DNA from: Macropodus opercularis
Lineage: Eukaryota; Chordata; Actinopteri; Anabantiformes; Osphronemidae
Length of the DNA: 64,000 nucleotides
NCBI GenBank assembly: GCA_030770545.1
Contig: CM061100.1
Coordinates: forward strand, 7,013,501-7,077,500
Reading direction: 5' to 3'
Positions within the stretch are counted from its first letter, which is position 1, and each line of letters starts with the position of its first letter. Positions 46,755 to 57,669 of this stretch are shown here, in pieces. The notes beneath the pieces were generated by a model that saw only the letters and a list, made by a program, of their open reading frames with translations, ran no database searches and was not told the DNA's origin. The translations under genes and the position numbers were made by a program.

Positions 46755-48661
46755 CTAGTCGTGTGTTTCTGGCTCTGTCTGTTTCTCTTTAAGTTCTGAC
46801 TGTGCAATGTTGAACTCTGCTTCATACATGATCTGCTGGATCTTTATTTTTGTCTCGCATCGTTTCTGTGGAGCAAGCCGCTTCAGAGCTGGGACAAAGC
46901 TGAGCAGGAAGAGTTCATCCTCGTCGCGAGGCCTGGTGGGAGGTGAGGTGCCATTGTCTTTGACCAGCCACTTTGTGGGGGACGCTGTCCTTTGAGAAGA
47001 CGGTGGTGAAGCTGACTCTTGAATCGGTCTGCGTTTCCGTCCAGTTTTGCTGAGGGAGCTACTCTGTGGGCTTGATGACACCTTGGCCATAACAGCCAGT
47101 GGGGTCATTTCTGTGTCTTGAGAAACTGATTGGAGCTGCGGCACAAACGCTACCTGGGGCTTGATGTCTGACTGACTCCCAGGGACCTTAATGGTGGACT
47201 GCGGTGTCTTGACTGGATCAGAAGTTGTAGTTTCACCCTCTGCGCTGCCGGATTGATCGTGATCGTGATCATGCTCATGGTCTTCATCGTTACAGTTGTC
47301 TGCCACACCACTTCGCGATCCGGTAAAGGGTGCAATAAAATTCATAATTTGTCTATATTTCCATCTACTCTGTACAATCTCTCCTTGCTTTTTGCATTTT
47401 AGCTCCATCCGCACTTCCTTCAAGTACCGGTCTCTCATGTTCTTCCATTTTCTTTTACACTCTTCAGCTAGAAAGGTAAAAAAGTGTGAGTAATCGTACA
47501 AAAAGTGAGCTGACTTTAATAACAGAAGAGGAACGTGACACAGGAGAAACAGTGATGATACTGGTTAAAATACAGTCACCTTTCTGATGAATACATTGTT
47601 TGGAATATAAAACTTCAGAATAGTGTGAAGAACTCTATTTACCAAACAAGACATATTCATGTTGGCCCAAAAGCCAAATATTTCCTGTTTATTATACATA
47701 CATGACTAAGAAAACCAGTAGGTCCTTGTATGTGTTGTGTTTGTCTTAAAATCATTACTGTGATGTAAACCACTTGTTTATTTAAATGTTACGGTTCATC
47801 GTATTCCCCCGGATGTTTTACAAGAGCTGAATATAATCTTCACAAAGGTACTATTTACAGACGCTAATGAAGCCACCAGGGAGTTTATTATGCAAATATG
47901 CATTGTATATATACATACATACGTTTAACAAACGCAAAAATAATAATTCTCCGGATTTATTCCCTCATGATGGGAGGTCACGGTTAGTTCACGCTCTCCG
48001 TGCACCTGGTTGTATCTCGGACTGGGGGCCTCCACCTCCGCGTGTGACACGCACCCAGCCCACTGTGCTGCCGCGGCCGCGTCCACGAGACTTCGCCAAG
48101 CTTTCGGTTCACGTGGACCTCGCACCGCTAAACGAGCGTGACGAAAAGCACGCGACTCGGTGGACGCCGCGAGCCCGCGATGCTGAGCTCGCGTCTAACT
48201 CCGCTGCGCCGTGCTGGACACGCGGCGGGCGGCGCGAGGGGGGAGAGAGCCGGACCGTGCCGTCCGGTGCAGCGCGGCCTACGGATGCTACCGCTAGCAC
48301 GGAACGCGCGGCTGCGGCCGGAGCACCGTTCTGTAGCGATGCGGATAAAAAAAAAAAAAGAAAAAGCTACAAATGGCATAGAAGGGAGATGTGAAATCAC
48401 TCCATTTCCCACAAACCCTAAATGTTTTTTTTTTTCATTTCTGTGTGTTTGGTCGCCCACGCCGATGTAGGCTGAGCAAATAATAACTAGCAGTAAAGTT
48501 GTGATAAACAAATAAACAACCACACACTCACATGGGATACCGAGTGCGATACTGATGTTTCTCCAAGCATTTGCCCGGCTTTCCGTGCAGCGGTAATTCG
48601 GCAAAGTGACATTGTACAGCTCTGGGCAATTAAATACAGCCAATATTAACTTATCGTCCAT
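46755..48661 (-). CDS. MADF-BESS domain protein, putative DNA-binding regulator
   Basis: Two exons on the minus strand, 48661-48532 and 47467-46755, join in phase 1 to 280 residues. The N-terminus (MDDKLILAVFNCPELYNVTL) through WRNISIALGIPSEECKRKWKNMRDRYLKE and SRWKYRQIMNFIAPF forms a MADF domain, a Myb/SANT-like DNA-binding fold. Near the C-terminus, DEDELFLLSFVPALKRLAPQ matches a BESS motif, which mediates protein contacts. Between them is a polar linker with a Glu/Asp-His run (DEDHEHDHDHD) and Ser/Pro-rich, basic stretches. Proteins of this architecture act as transcription factors or co-regulators. I know no firm gene symbol. The first exon ends inside the MADF domain. The start lies in a CpG-rich promoter. 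Confidence 0.88.
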
Positions 48662-51068
48662 TTTGCCGTACTGTTGTGTCTGTGCTGCGGTGACGCGGAA
48701 GCGGCAGTCTTCTCCCGCCTTTTCCGCCCAGCTGCTGCTGAAACGCGAGTTATCGCGAGTGGCAGGTTGTCTGCCGCGCGGTGTCGCTCTGCCGTTCAGC
48801 GGTGGCCATCGCGGCGTCCGTCGCAAGGGGGCGCACGGCCCTGAACCGGCCTCAGAGGCGTCGCACCTGCGGACAAAGACTCTGGCTCCTGAAGGTTAAA
48901 ATGATTAGAAGCTATGATAAATAATACAGACGAATTGATGTTACGATACCGTGAATGCACATGATTAGGATCGATTTAAATTCAATCACAGATTCAAGGA
49001 GAGAGGTTTATTTTACAAATACATCAGTTAGTAGTAGACCCCTACGGGAAGAAGCGGTCGAAGATGAATGAATGAGTTAGTAGTATATAAAGTAAGTAAA
49101 TATAAGTAAATATATTCACAGTTTGCCTTGGCAATAAACAACAACTTTTATACAAATTTACCTTGAGACTTTGTGTGAAATATAGTGGAGAATGGATCCT
49201 TTATTCAAAATGTATTTAAAGCCTCTGAATATAATTATGAATCAAATTAAAGCATTATAAGTACAAATAACTGTAATGTGTGCACTAGAAGGTCAAATAG
49301 TCATGATTTGATTTTGGTAATGTTGAACCTACTTAAATAATAAAGCATATGGTCCCTGTGGCTGAGAGAAAGTCATAATATTTGTATTTGGCTTTAAGAT
49401 ATGTGTAGCTACTGCAAGTCCTCAGTGGTATTTGTGTCTAACATGTGTTTTACTGAACCATCAGCAGTTACCATGTTTCCCTGCGTAGGTCTGGAGAAAA
49501 CACTGATCCTCTGCATTTCCTGGTAACACAGCTGCATTCTCCGATTCCCCTGGAGGCTTTGGGCCCAGTCCAGCGGTAAGAGGAGACACTGAGCTTTTTC
49601 ACACTTGAATAGTCTAATGCCATGTGGGGTTCCTCTGCTCATTTATCAACAGTCAATGTGTGGATGGATTTTTAATTCAGTTTGAATGGTACTGATTTGA
49701 TTTGGGTCTTGTTATGGTTTTAATTTTTCCTTCCGCTGACCCCATATTTAAGCAGTCACTTGATGTTAGAGTCCAAGAAAACCAAAATATTATGTAGACA
49801 CAGTCAAATATCAGCTCTATCACAAGATGATAACCGACAATTTTATTGGCTGGTGTGTAGAGAGAAAGAAACTACTTAAAACGCCAACTGAAAATTACAT
49901 GATTTTTGCATTTACAACATCAAAATGAACTTTTATCATTCTAATCCCCAATAATGAATTTTCACCAGTTTGAACCGATGCGGACATGGTGCAATTCCTT
50001 CGTTTCCAGGACCACAATAACTACTGATAATGATCTCACATGCGCTGCCCAACTATACATCAACAGTCTGGATGCTATTAAGCCCAGGTGAAAAGGATGG
50101 GATGGTGTTTATTGTTATCTGTTTTCAAAAGCCCTTATAAGAGGAGCTTAAGACAGATTGTGAAAATCCATTAATTCTCTAGAAAAAAAGGTGTATTGCC
50201 TTGTATGAAATCACAGGATTTGTTGAAGGGGGGGATGAATTTAACCTGTAATAGCTTTACCTCTGCTGTGCACATTGTCAAGAAGTCAGACTGAAAAGAC
50301 TGCAACACACAGATAAGACACTTGATTGTGGATGCAAACCACAGGCAGGCACACGTTTTCTGGTTTTACCCTCACCATTTGCATTTATTGTACTGAGTAA
50401 TACATACAAATCCATTAGAGTCACAGCAAATATCACTGACACAGGAAAGAAGAGTCATAAACTCATCTGCAACTCCCTAATTACTAAGTATAAAGTCTGT
50501 GTTGTTATCAGAACAGCCTTAGATCACTGAACATGTATCCTAATTTGTACAAGATCACTTGCTGATGAAGCTAAATACAAAAGTTAAATAATAAAATAAA
50601 TTAATAAGATTATCCTCACGTTCAGCATACACAAGTCTCTGGCCACACCAAAATGTTCATCTTTAAATCCAGGTTTCTAATACCGAGCAATCCCCTTTTC
50701 TCTAAAACCTCAACAATAAGGATCTTAGGAGCGCTCCACTTCTCATTTTATGCAGTGAAATCTGATTTCTCTCAGAGAAAGGAATGAGGCAAGATTAACT
50801 GAATCTGCCGTCCTCTCTAACCTCTTCACAAAACTGCCCAGATTAGCTAGGAATTAAGTTTCAAACGTTTTATGTGTCTGGTCCATAGGGGGGATTATAG
50901 TTTTACTTTTTTTTGCCTCCCAATTTCACTATAAGGGCCTGACATGCTGTTGCACAGAGGGAAGAAGCAGACGAGCAGTGAAGTCTGAACAACAAAAACG
51001 TTTTCTTCCATTATTCTGTGATTATTGTTTGTTTTCTTGGTGTTTCTTTGGAACTGGATGGACTGATC
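48662..51068. other. Divergent intergenic region between the MADF gene and gsc2
   Basis: The first 250 bp are CpG-rich (MADF-gene promoter). The rest is AT-rich, with one short retroposon remnant at 49037-49074 and no protein-like frame. Regulatory elements of gsc2 may lie here, but none can be named by eye. Confidence 0.45.
49037..49074 (+). mobile_element. Tiny 5'-truncated non-LTR retroposon remnant
   Basis: The 38-bp insert ends in AAGCGGTCGAAGATGAATGA, a tail type often seen in fish LINE/SINE copies. It is flanked by perfect 11-bp direct repeats AGTTAGTAGTA (49026-49036 and 49075-49085), as expected of a target-site duplication. The family is not assigned. Confidence 0.6.
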
Positions 51069-51843
51069 ATGATGGAGAGACAAAAGTTTCCTTTTACAAT
51101 TGAAAACATACTGAGTAAATATCCAAACAGTAAAGGAGACAGGCTGTCATTTGGCAAAAATGCTTCTGCACTGGAAGAGAAGGTTGCGACTCCAGACACA
51201 GCTCACACCTGCCTGTGCTGCTGCTACTGCTCCCACTGCGGAGACATATTCCACAATGATTTCATTCATGAAGGTAAGATCAGCTCCGCAGCGCAATTTA
51301 AAACAGGTTTCGCCATCAGTATCACTTATTGTGGTTACCAACCTCAGAGTTGATCTCCTCCTCGTAGCCTGTCAGTACGGATGGCCCCCGGTGATGCTCT
51401 CAGACCCGTGTAGGTTGGGAGAAGCTCAGAGGGAGGAGAAGTCACCCAGTCAGGTGCAGAGAAGGACCAGGCGTCACCGCACTATTTTCACAGAGGAGCA
51501 GCTGGATGCGCTTGAGGACCTGTTTCTGCAGAACCAGTATCCAGATGTGAACACAAGGGAGAAACTAGCACAAAGCACTCACTTAAGAGAGGAAAGAGTG
51601 GAGGTACGACTGCCATCTGCTGAAGTATTTTAGTTTTTTATCTGATATTGGTATAATATGTTGTTGGATTTATTTGATAAAACTAGAGTCCTACGTATTG
51701 TTTATATGTACAGTATGTCACTCCAACATTAAATAAGTACTATGTTTTGGTTTTTTTTGCTTTAGGTTTGGTTTAAAAATCGAAGAGCAAAGTGGAGGCG
51801 TCAGAAAAGACTTTCGTTTGGTGTGGGAAACACTGAAAACTGA
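51069..51843 (+). CDS. gsc2: Goosecoid homeobox 2 transcription factor
   Basis: Three exons, 172 residues: 51069-51273, 51368-51603, 51766-51843. GSC2 (GSCL) is a paired-type homeodomain factor, located next to ESS2 in human 22q11. Seen: the N-terminal goosecoid/engrailed homology repressor motif FPFTIENILSK, a cysteine cluster CLCCCYCSHCG matching that in human GSC2, and the homeodomain RRTRRHRTIFTEEQLDALED to WFKNRRAKWRRQKR. Lys50 (in WFKNRRAKW) gives bicoid-like specificity. An intron splits the homeodomain just before VWFKNRR, as in goosecoid genes. Two ATGs are adjacent (51069, 51072); the open frame upstream has no ATG. The protein is short, with little after the homeodomain. Confidence 0.94.
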
Positions 51844-52176
51844 GTTTTATACTGTGTATAATGACACATCAAAAACAAAGAGATGTGTGTATGTCTGTAT
51901 GTGTGCTGAAGTGTGTGTGGGTTTCATAAATACCAAATGATATCTCATTGTTATCCGATTTAATGGCCACACTAAATCCTTCTCCAGGAAGATTGAGTGT
52001 CAGACTAACAATGAGACTGATAATAGTGTTTTAGATTATTTCTGAAGCTGATGGGCTGGTTGCATGATACATGTACTGGCATCATGTGCTAGTGCCAGTC
52101 TTTGTAGTGGACGCTTGAACGTGTCAATGGATTGTTGTAGTTTGCACTGGATGTGGAAAAAGGGCCCTTGGAAACA

Positions 52177-52182
52177 AATAAA
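52177..52182 (+). terminator. gsc2: Polyadenylation signal of gsc2
   Basis: AATAAA 0.33 kb after the stop, ending the gene about 0.45 kb before the ess2 start. Confidence 0.6.
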
Positions 52183-52645
52183 GTTTTTTGAAGATCAGAT
52201 GGAGGTACTTTGTTTTTAGAGCACTCTGTCAAACCATTAAACATCTAAGTGAGTAGATCTGACCGTACATTCATCCGTATTCTACAGAACATGCTCATAA
52301 CAGTGACCATAGAAGAACGACACTAATAATAAAGGCTATAATGAAAATACTGGGTTATTCAGCGTCTTGTTTATTCTATTTTTCTTTACTTAAGCGCATC
52401 TACGCGCGTCACTTCCTGTGACGCAACGACGCTGCGTGACGACGTTATCAGGACGTTGTTGCGCTGTGGTGGCTCGAAGTTAGCTAACATACGTTCTAAG
52501 TGTGTTATTATCTACAGTAGGATTAGCGTATTATAAGCATAGTTAACTGTGTAGTTGGAGAAGCCGGTTGTGCTCCTCCTCTGTCCGTGTTAGGGGTTGA
52601 ACGCCCTGCGCTGGTGTGTGGACAAGGAGCCTAACGGGGTCCACA
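52183..52645 (+). promoter_or_regulatory. ess2: ess2 promoter and 5' UTR
   Basis: From about 52390 the sequence is CpG-rich (clusters of ACGACG and GACGCAACG). No TATA box is evident, as is usual for a housekeeping splicing gene. Confidence 0.4.
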
Positions 52646-55454
52646 ATGGAGGGCAGCGCCAGCGTGAGGAAAGCGTTGTCCGGGACTCTGGTGCCTTCAG
52701 CGGTGACCACTGTGGCTCTCCGACAGCCGCCTGCGGAGAACCGGACGCTGACGAGAAAGGTCCTCGACGAAGAGGAGTACATAGAGGTAGGTACATGTGG
52801 CGTATGATACGGAGAGCACTGGCAGTACATGCTACTGTAGCTAGCTAGCTGTCTGTCGAGGTTACGCAGTATTGTGTTAGCAGCGTCACTGCCAGCAAAC
52901 TACCGATCACAACAAACACTGACTAGACACTGAGCGTCGTGTGATTTTAAGACTTGCCTTAGAAACTTTGTGACCATTTAATACTTGGTGCTTAATCAAA
53001 GTGAACTATTTCTATACATCTGACAGAACCTAGAAAAGATCATCCAGAGAGACTTCTTCCCAGATGTTACAAAAATGCAAGCGCAGAAGGACTATCTGGA
53101 AGCAGAGGAAAATGGAGACCTTGAGAGAATGAGAGAGATATCAATCCGATATGGATCATCCTTGACAAAATCCACACCGCGGTCTTCTGCACCCTGTGAG
53201 TAGCAAGAAATAGCAACAAACATATACCTTTAAACCGAGTACCAGAAGCGAGTACCTGCTTGTTGTGTAGGTCTAAACTGTAGCTTGAGTAATCAGATTA
53301 CCTGTCTGCTTCACACTGTTGTTTTCTTTGTGTGTAAGATGTGACCCCAGCTAGCTTTGAGACACCAGTAGGCCGCTCAGCATCTCCTTCATTAACTCCT
53401 GGCGGTAAAGGTTTAGAGAAGGGTAAGTCCCTGTTTTATTAAATTTAAAGAACCAGTCTTTTTTTGGTTTTGATATAAAAAAGGATAAACCTGAACCTTG
53501 TTTGTATACCTGTACCCATAAAACTGTATTTCAATCACATTTAAACTCTGTTAAAATATTAAATTCCTCCACATACTGCCTAATTGCTCCTATATTTTGC
53601 AGTAAAACTGTTGGGAATGAATATAAAACATATAAAGGATGAATAGTAATGTATCACTATTTTCTGTCTGTTTTATTTGTAGAGCATAGAGATGATGACA
53701 AAGAAGAGAAAGAGCTGCCTTGTCTCGATCATTTCCTTGCTAAAAATACCAGTGAGGATAATGCATCATTTGAGCAGATAATGGATTTGGCAAAAGACAA
53801 AGAGAAACTGAAACATGCATGGTTGTATGAGGCAGAGGCTGAGTTCAAACAGGTATTCATATTCAAATTAAGATGTTGTTTGAGTTATGCTTTCTTATCA
53901 TTGTTTTGTCTGATCTTCAGTAAATTGCCTCACTAAATTGTTGCTTGCAGGAAATGCTTGATTGGTTACTTTACACAACGCACATCACATACTTTACACA
54001 TTTACATCAAAAACATTCATAAACACTAATACTTTTCAGCGCCACGAGGAGAACCTTGCTTTACCATCAGCAGAGAAGGCAGCGCTACAGTGTGTCAAAG
54101 CTGGACTGGAGACATGGGAGTACAAAGCGAAGAATGCCTTAATGTATTATCCAGAGGGTAAGAATATGAAAGAAGTCATGAAAACAAAATTCACTCAAGT
54201 TGTGGTTTCAAAGAAAAATAATGTTTTTTCCATTTTCTGAAATAGGTGTTAAAGATGATGATGCTGTATTTAAGAAACCAAGGGAGGTAGTTCACAAGAA
54301 TACACGCTTCACTGGGGACCCATTTAGCAAAGCTCTCAACAAAAGCCAGATTCAACAGGCTGCAGCTCTCAATGCACAGGTAAATTAAAGAATATCAGCA
54401 AATAGTTCTGTTAACATCTCTGCTCAACTGTTTGTTCTCCATTAAAAAAAAGTCTTAGGTGAATAATGAATAATGCTGCTGATGTTTCATGTTCAGTTCA
54501 AGCAGGGTAAGGTAGGCCCAGATGGGAAAGAGCTCATCCCACATGAATCTCCAACGATGAATGGCTATGGTTATGAAAGAACACCTTCCCCTGCACCTGG
54601 TAAGTAAATGTTAAAATATTCTATACTGTAACCCTCCTGAGACAGCTGACACTACGTAGTACTTTGAATACTTAATTTATTAACTCTACCAGAATTTCTG
54701 AAAGCCCATTGTCTCCTCAGGTGTGTCTGAGTCACCTCTGATGACGTGGGGAGAAATCGAGAGCACCCCATTTCGTCTGGATGGATCAGACAGTCCATAT
54801 GTGGAGAGGAATCACGGTCCATCATTTAAGGTACTAAACATTTGCTTGTAGATGTTGTTTTTAAGAACAATTTTGTTTAGTTAATGTTGATACTTAGCAT
54901 ATGTTGTTTCTAAAAAAGATTCCAGAGCCAGGAAGAAGAGAGAGACTTGGTTTAAAGATGGCCAATGAAGCTGCTGCAAAGAATCGCGCGAAGAAACAGG
55001 AGGCATTGCGAAAGGTTACAGAGAACCTTGCAAGGTAAAAAGTCCTGACAATCAATCTACTTTTAAATTGATGTGTCGATGAGCATGTGTCACCTTCTAG
55101 GTAAATGTAGCTTCATATCAAAATGATCACTGCTTACTGGTTTAATTGAGCACCCCAACTTTTGTGTGTTGCAGTCTTACTCCTAAAGGCCTGAGTCCAG
55201 CCCTCACCCCCGCCCTGCAGAAGCTTGTAAATCGGACATCTAGCAAGTACACGGACAAAGCACTCAGAGCAAGTTACACCCCTTCTCCCTCACACAGAAT
55301 CATTGGCTCCAAGTCTCCGTTTGTTGGTCCATCCACTCCTTCAGGAACACCAACGCCAACCAAAGCCAAGACACCAAGCTCTCAGGACCTTACATCACTG
55401 ACAGACAATCTGCTGCAGCTTCCCAAGAGACGGAAAGCCTCAGACTTCTTTTAA
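52646..55454 (+). CDS. ess2: ESS2 splicing factor homologue (DGCR14/ES2)
   Basis: Ten exons in phase give 474 residues (human 476): 52646-52786, 53027-53195, 53339-53422, 53683-53852, 54040-54157, 54246-54379, 54497-54599, 54721-54830, 54919-55034, 55175-55454. ESS2 is a nuclear, largely coiled protein found in the spliceosomal C complex. Seen: RKVLDEEEYIENLEKIIQRDFFPDV, which is the family hallmark, then QAQKDYLEAEENGDLERMREI, PLPCLDHFLAKNTSEDNASF-like acidic sequence, LYYP/ALMYYPEG, NTRFTGDPF, MTWGEIESTPFRLDGSDSPY, a basic helix (MANEAAAKNRAKKQEALRKV) and a Ser/Thr/Pro-rich tail ending PKRRKASDFF. The neighbours gsc2 and dgcr2 match human 22q11. Confidence 0.96.
52837..52850. repeat. TAGC tetranucleotide palindrome in ess2 intron 1
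   Basis: TAGCTAGCTAGCT lies about 50 bp after the exon-1 donor. The same word family occurs near the coro1c and rnf185 starts. Confidence 0.65.
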
Positions 55455-55506
55455 AGAAATCATTCTCTGCTGAAAACCTGGCTCTCTATAGTGTGCAGAA
55501 TTTTAA

Positions 55507-55512
55507 AATAAA
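55507..55512 (+). terminator. ess2: Polyadenylation signal of ess2
   Basis: AATAAA about 50 bp after the stop codon, so the 3' UTR would be very short. Confidence 0.55.
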
Positions 55513-57669
55513 GTCTTCATACTCAGATTAAAGGGTGCATCTTCACAGAAATGTACAGTGGACTGAAGATTTTTTTAAGGACTTGTTAAATTTTTGTGTA
55601 ATTGGCTAATGTAGATCTCTGTAAAATATATTGCCCTAATTCTATTTAAAGCTTTGTTTACCATATTTTATTGTTTCTTAAATGCAGGTTATAGTTTTCA
55701 CTTTCTTTGTCACATTCCCAACAGTAAAGTATCTAGTAGCCTAATGCCCAGATTCTTTACAAGCTGCCGTGATATTTCAGTGTTGGGGGGGTTTTGTTGT
55801 TTTTTGCTATTTTACAGCTGGTTTCCCCAAAGTAAAACAACTGTAATGGTGTAAATATGAGGGAATTAAAAAACATAACTTGCATCTGATTGCTCAATCA
55901 CTGTGAATGTAAATTGTAAATGGGAGAATGTTTCAGGCAGAGCTGGGGCCCTGATGAGAAAACTTACTGATGTTTTTTGTCTATAAAAATATACTATGGG
56001 GTAGAATGAGAGGACAAGCTTATCTGCTCTTCTGTTCAACATCTTAATGGTGAACTAACACAATTACCCCTGTCTTCTGTTTGTACAGCAAGCTTCCATT
56101 TCATATGACTAGTCTTATTACTCTTGAGTTGAAACTACAGCCAATAAGAGACCCAGCATGCCTGTAGGCTGTTGTTTTGTAACTTCGAGGTTACAGAGTA
56201 CCCTGAGACTAAATTGTATATCAGGTGATGTTATTGTGCTGTCTGCACATGTGCTTTGTTAACATTGTGCCACTCTCAGGGGAATCAGGGTTTAGAGTGT
56301 GAACCAACTGGTATTTTTTAAAACTATTATGTAATGCTTCTTATAAAAGAGGGTTTACGTTTTAAAGTGTGTCTTATAACGATACTTGCAGGTTCATGTA
56401 CACATGAATGATTCCTCCTGTTTATAGCAGCAGCAAAGCCTGGTGCAATAACACTGAAAGAGAAGAGGGACAGGGGCTCTAGCTCTCCTGTGCCAAAAAA
56501 AAGTAATTTAGTCAAGTGACTCCCTGTGACTCTTTCTTTCCACAGACAGGGTTTTATTCATATGGTGTGGCAGAGAAATTGTGTTTAACTGAAAAGAAGA
56601 TAAAAGCTCTGAAATAAATGTTACTGATGGTTAAGGCCAGTTATATAAAGGCAATGACATTATTATGTAAGAATGTGAATGAATATTACTAATGCCAAGT
56701 TATGTCATTAATATTTTTATCTGAAATATGTTGCTGTGAAGAATAATGACATAGCAGTAGAGTGAAGCAGTGATGAGTCAGCCAAAAAGGCAGCTTCAGA
56801 TGTAGTTAGACTTACGTATGTCTAAAGTAATTCTTTACATTTGCAGTGTGGGATTTGACTTGTGGCCAGTGATTGTCTAACTTGTGATGGTGGTTTTACA
56901 AATCATGTGCCCAATGTACGTGCTTTAGGCCTGAAAACGGTAATATTACATAAAGACGGCTTTTACAGTAAATTCAGGAAGCATGAATATAAAGAGGGTA
57001 AATTATATAATAGCAATGCATAGTTTTGCCTCTGCAGTACAATGGTTTCTCAGGATTACTTCATTTAAAAGGGTAAATCCAATTTTACGAGCAGATTTGC
57101 TTTAATTTAAACGTTGGCTGTTAAGCAGTTCAATGACCCTTCGTCAAGGAGTCCTGAGTATACTGTGTAGTCATAAACTGCGTTAGCCGCGTGTAAGTAA
57201 GCGTTGAGAACATTTTGCGTTAGTTTTGCCACTTAATCTTAACAGGAACACAAACACGCTGACTTCCGCCTTGCACGGTGGGCGTAACCGCGTGGGCTCC
57301 GCCCAGCAGCTCCTCCAGATGACGGTCCCTGCGAGCTGCCCGTTTAAGATTGTTGTGATGGGATGCAGCAGCCATCTTGGATCAGCGCCGCTGCACAGCG
57401 AGCTGCGCGAGGACGGACGGACGGACGACGTCAACGGCTGAGCCAGCTAGCCAGCGTTAGCCGCTCGGACGGATCAAGCACAATCCGCGTCGCACGGGGC
57501 GACACTATGCTCTGCTCACGTCCTTTTTATAACTTCGTCTGCTCTTTAAAATGAGCGCAAACGATGTCGGTCCTTTAAACGTATAGTTTGAGAGAGGGCG
57601 GTGTCGGCGCAGATCATCAGTATATTAGTATCATTTCTTGATAGAGGAGTTATTATGAATGGAGGATAA
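55513..57669. other. Intergenic region and dgcr2 promoter
   Basis: To about 57180 the sequence is AT-rich with no recognisable gene. From 57260 to 57500 it is CpG-rich, with GCTAGCC and GTTAGCC words near 57447-57462, and is the likely dgcr2 promoter. Confidence 0.5.

Noticed and set aside
47867..48394. 175-codon + frame and its 232-codon minus counterpart (48128-48826) in the MADF-gene promoter
   Set aside because: Both are arginine/alanine/proline-rich frames of a CpG island. The minus one contains the true first exon but runs through its donor.
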